A DNA stretch of 5,657 nucleotides, from contig JAEWFU010000302.1 in NCBI GenBank assembly GCA_023388675.1, positions 1 through 5,657 of the forward strand, read 5' to 3'. The stretch is from Pseudomonadota bacterium (GTDB taxonomy: Bacteria; Pseudomonadota; Alphaproteobacteria; Rhizobiales; Rhizobiaceae). The notes under the pieces were generated by a model, which was not told the DNA's origin, did no database searches, and worked only from the letters and a program-made list of their open reading frames with translations. Numbering within the stretch: the first letter of the stretch is position 1; every line of letters begins with the position of its first letter. Positions 5,162 to 5,657 of this stretch are shown in pieces. A program made the position numbers and the translations under genes.

Positions 5162-5657
5162 ATGTCCGGCCTTGCCATGCCAGCCCTCGATACGGCCACG
5201 CTTGCGCGGCGCGACGAGATCGTCGCCGATATGCGCATCATCGTGCCCGGCGAGGGCGTGGTCGACACCGAGAACGCGATGCGGCCGTTCGAGACCGACG
5301 CGCTGACCGCCTACCGGCAGCTTCCGCTGGTGGTGGTGCTGCCGCAGACGACGGCGCAGGTGGCGCGCATCCTCAAATATTGTTCCGACCGCAATATCCG
5401 GGTTGTGCCGCGCGGCTCCGGCACCTCGCTGTCGGGCGGTGCGTTGCCGCTGGGCGATGCGGTGCTGCTGGTCATGAGCCGCTTCAACCGCATCCTCGAC
5501 ATCGACTACGCCAACCGCACGGTCACCGCGCAGCCGGGCGTCACCAATCTCGGCATCACCAACGCCGTGCAGCACGAAGGTTTCTATTATGCGCCGGATC
5601 CGTCCTCGCAGATTGCCTGCTCGATCGGCGGCAACGTGGCGGAAAATTCCGGCGGCG
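5162..5657 (+). CDS. glcD: Glycolate oxidase FAD-binding subunit GlcD, N-terminal part
   Basis: The first 165 residues of an FAD-linked oxidase; the gene runs off the window, and the family is usually near 480-500 residues. The FAD-binding PCMH-type domain is clear: LPQTTAQVARILKYC (60-74), the flavin-binding VVPRGSGTSLSGGA (81-94), VTAQPGV (121-127) and APDPSSQIACSIGGNVAENSGG (144-165). This wording is typical of GlcD rather than of D-lactate dehydrogenase (Dld). GlcD oxidises glycolate to glyoxylate, passing electrons through partners GlcE and GlcF to the membrane electron carriers; those genes would be expected downstream, outside the window. The start has a strong AGGAGG. It is transcribed divergently from the LutA-like gene. 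A related 2-hydroxyacid such as D-lactate remains possible as substrate. Confidence 0.92.
   Translation, partial: MSGLAMPALDTATLARRDEIVADMRIIVPGEGVVDTENAMRPFETDALTAYRQLPLVVVLPQTTAQVARILKYCSDRNIRVVPRGSGTSLSGGALPLGDAVLLVMSRFNRILDIDYANRTVTAQPGVTNLGITNAVQHEGFYYAPDPSSQIACSIGGNVAENSGG

Noticed and set aside
1..5657. CRISPR array, tRNA/rRNA genes, toxin-antitoxin or phage genes
   Set aside because: No regularly spaced direct repeats, no recognisable tRNA or rRNA sequence, and no gene motifs for these systems on either strand.

Overview
The window reads as ordinary chromosome of a high-GC alphaproteobacterium of the Rhizobiales, most like Mesorhizobium or a relative. The reasons are the co-directional hisS-hisZ-hisG block, the alphaproteobacterial form of histidyl-tRNA synthetase, the GC-rich codon use, and two intergenic palindromic elements of the kind scattered through rhizobial genomes. 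This assignment is by recognition, not by a search.

Left block (1-2956, all minus strand). hisS (histidyl-tRNA synthetase) is followed by hisZ (regulatory subunit of ATP phosphoribosyltransferase, a catalytically retired HisS paralogue) and by the first codons of hisG (catalytic subunit). hisZ and hisG overlap by 4 nt. hisS and hisZ are separated by a 226-nt gap filled by a palindromic repeat. Together the genes charge tRNA-His and carry out the first committed step of histidine synthesis. Inside hisS, about 255 nt encoding the domain between the catalytic motifs are low in GC and use different codons from the rest of the gene.

Middle (2957-3538). This is a gene-poor stretch holding the divergent hisS upstream region with two small hairpins. 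It also holds two short overlapping plus-strand ORFs, the first with a very good Shine-Dalgarno and the second with one predicted membrane helix. A second nested palindromic repeat lies in the gap between the convergent sORF pair and the phosphatase gene.

Right block (3539-5657). A minus-strand two-gene operon encodes a LutA/YkgE-like cysteine-rich (CCG) protein and, overlapping it by ATGA, a PPP-family metallophosphatase. It diverges from glcD (FAD subunit of glycolate oxidase, cut by the window end). The CCG protein and GlcD both belong to families that oxidise 2-hydroxyacids (lactate, glycolate), so the divergent pair may share a metabolic role.

I found no CRISPR array, transposase, tRNA or rRNA, and no clear candidate for a new defence or mobile system. 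The items most worth a second look are the hisS codon-usage patch, the paired palindromic elements with a shared hairpin layout, and the overlapping sORF pair.
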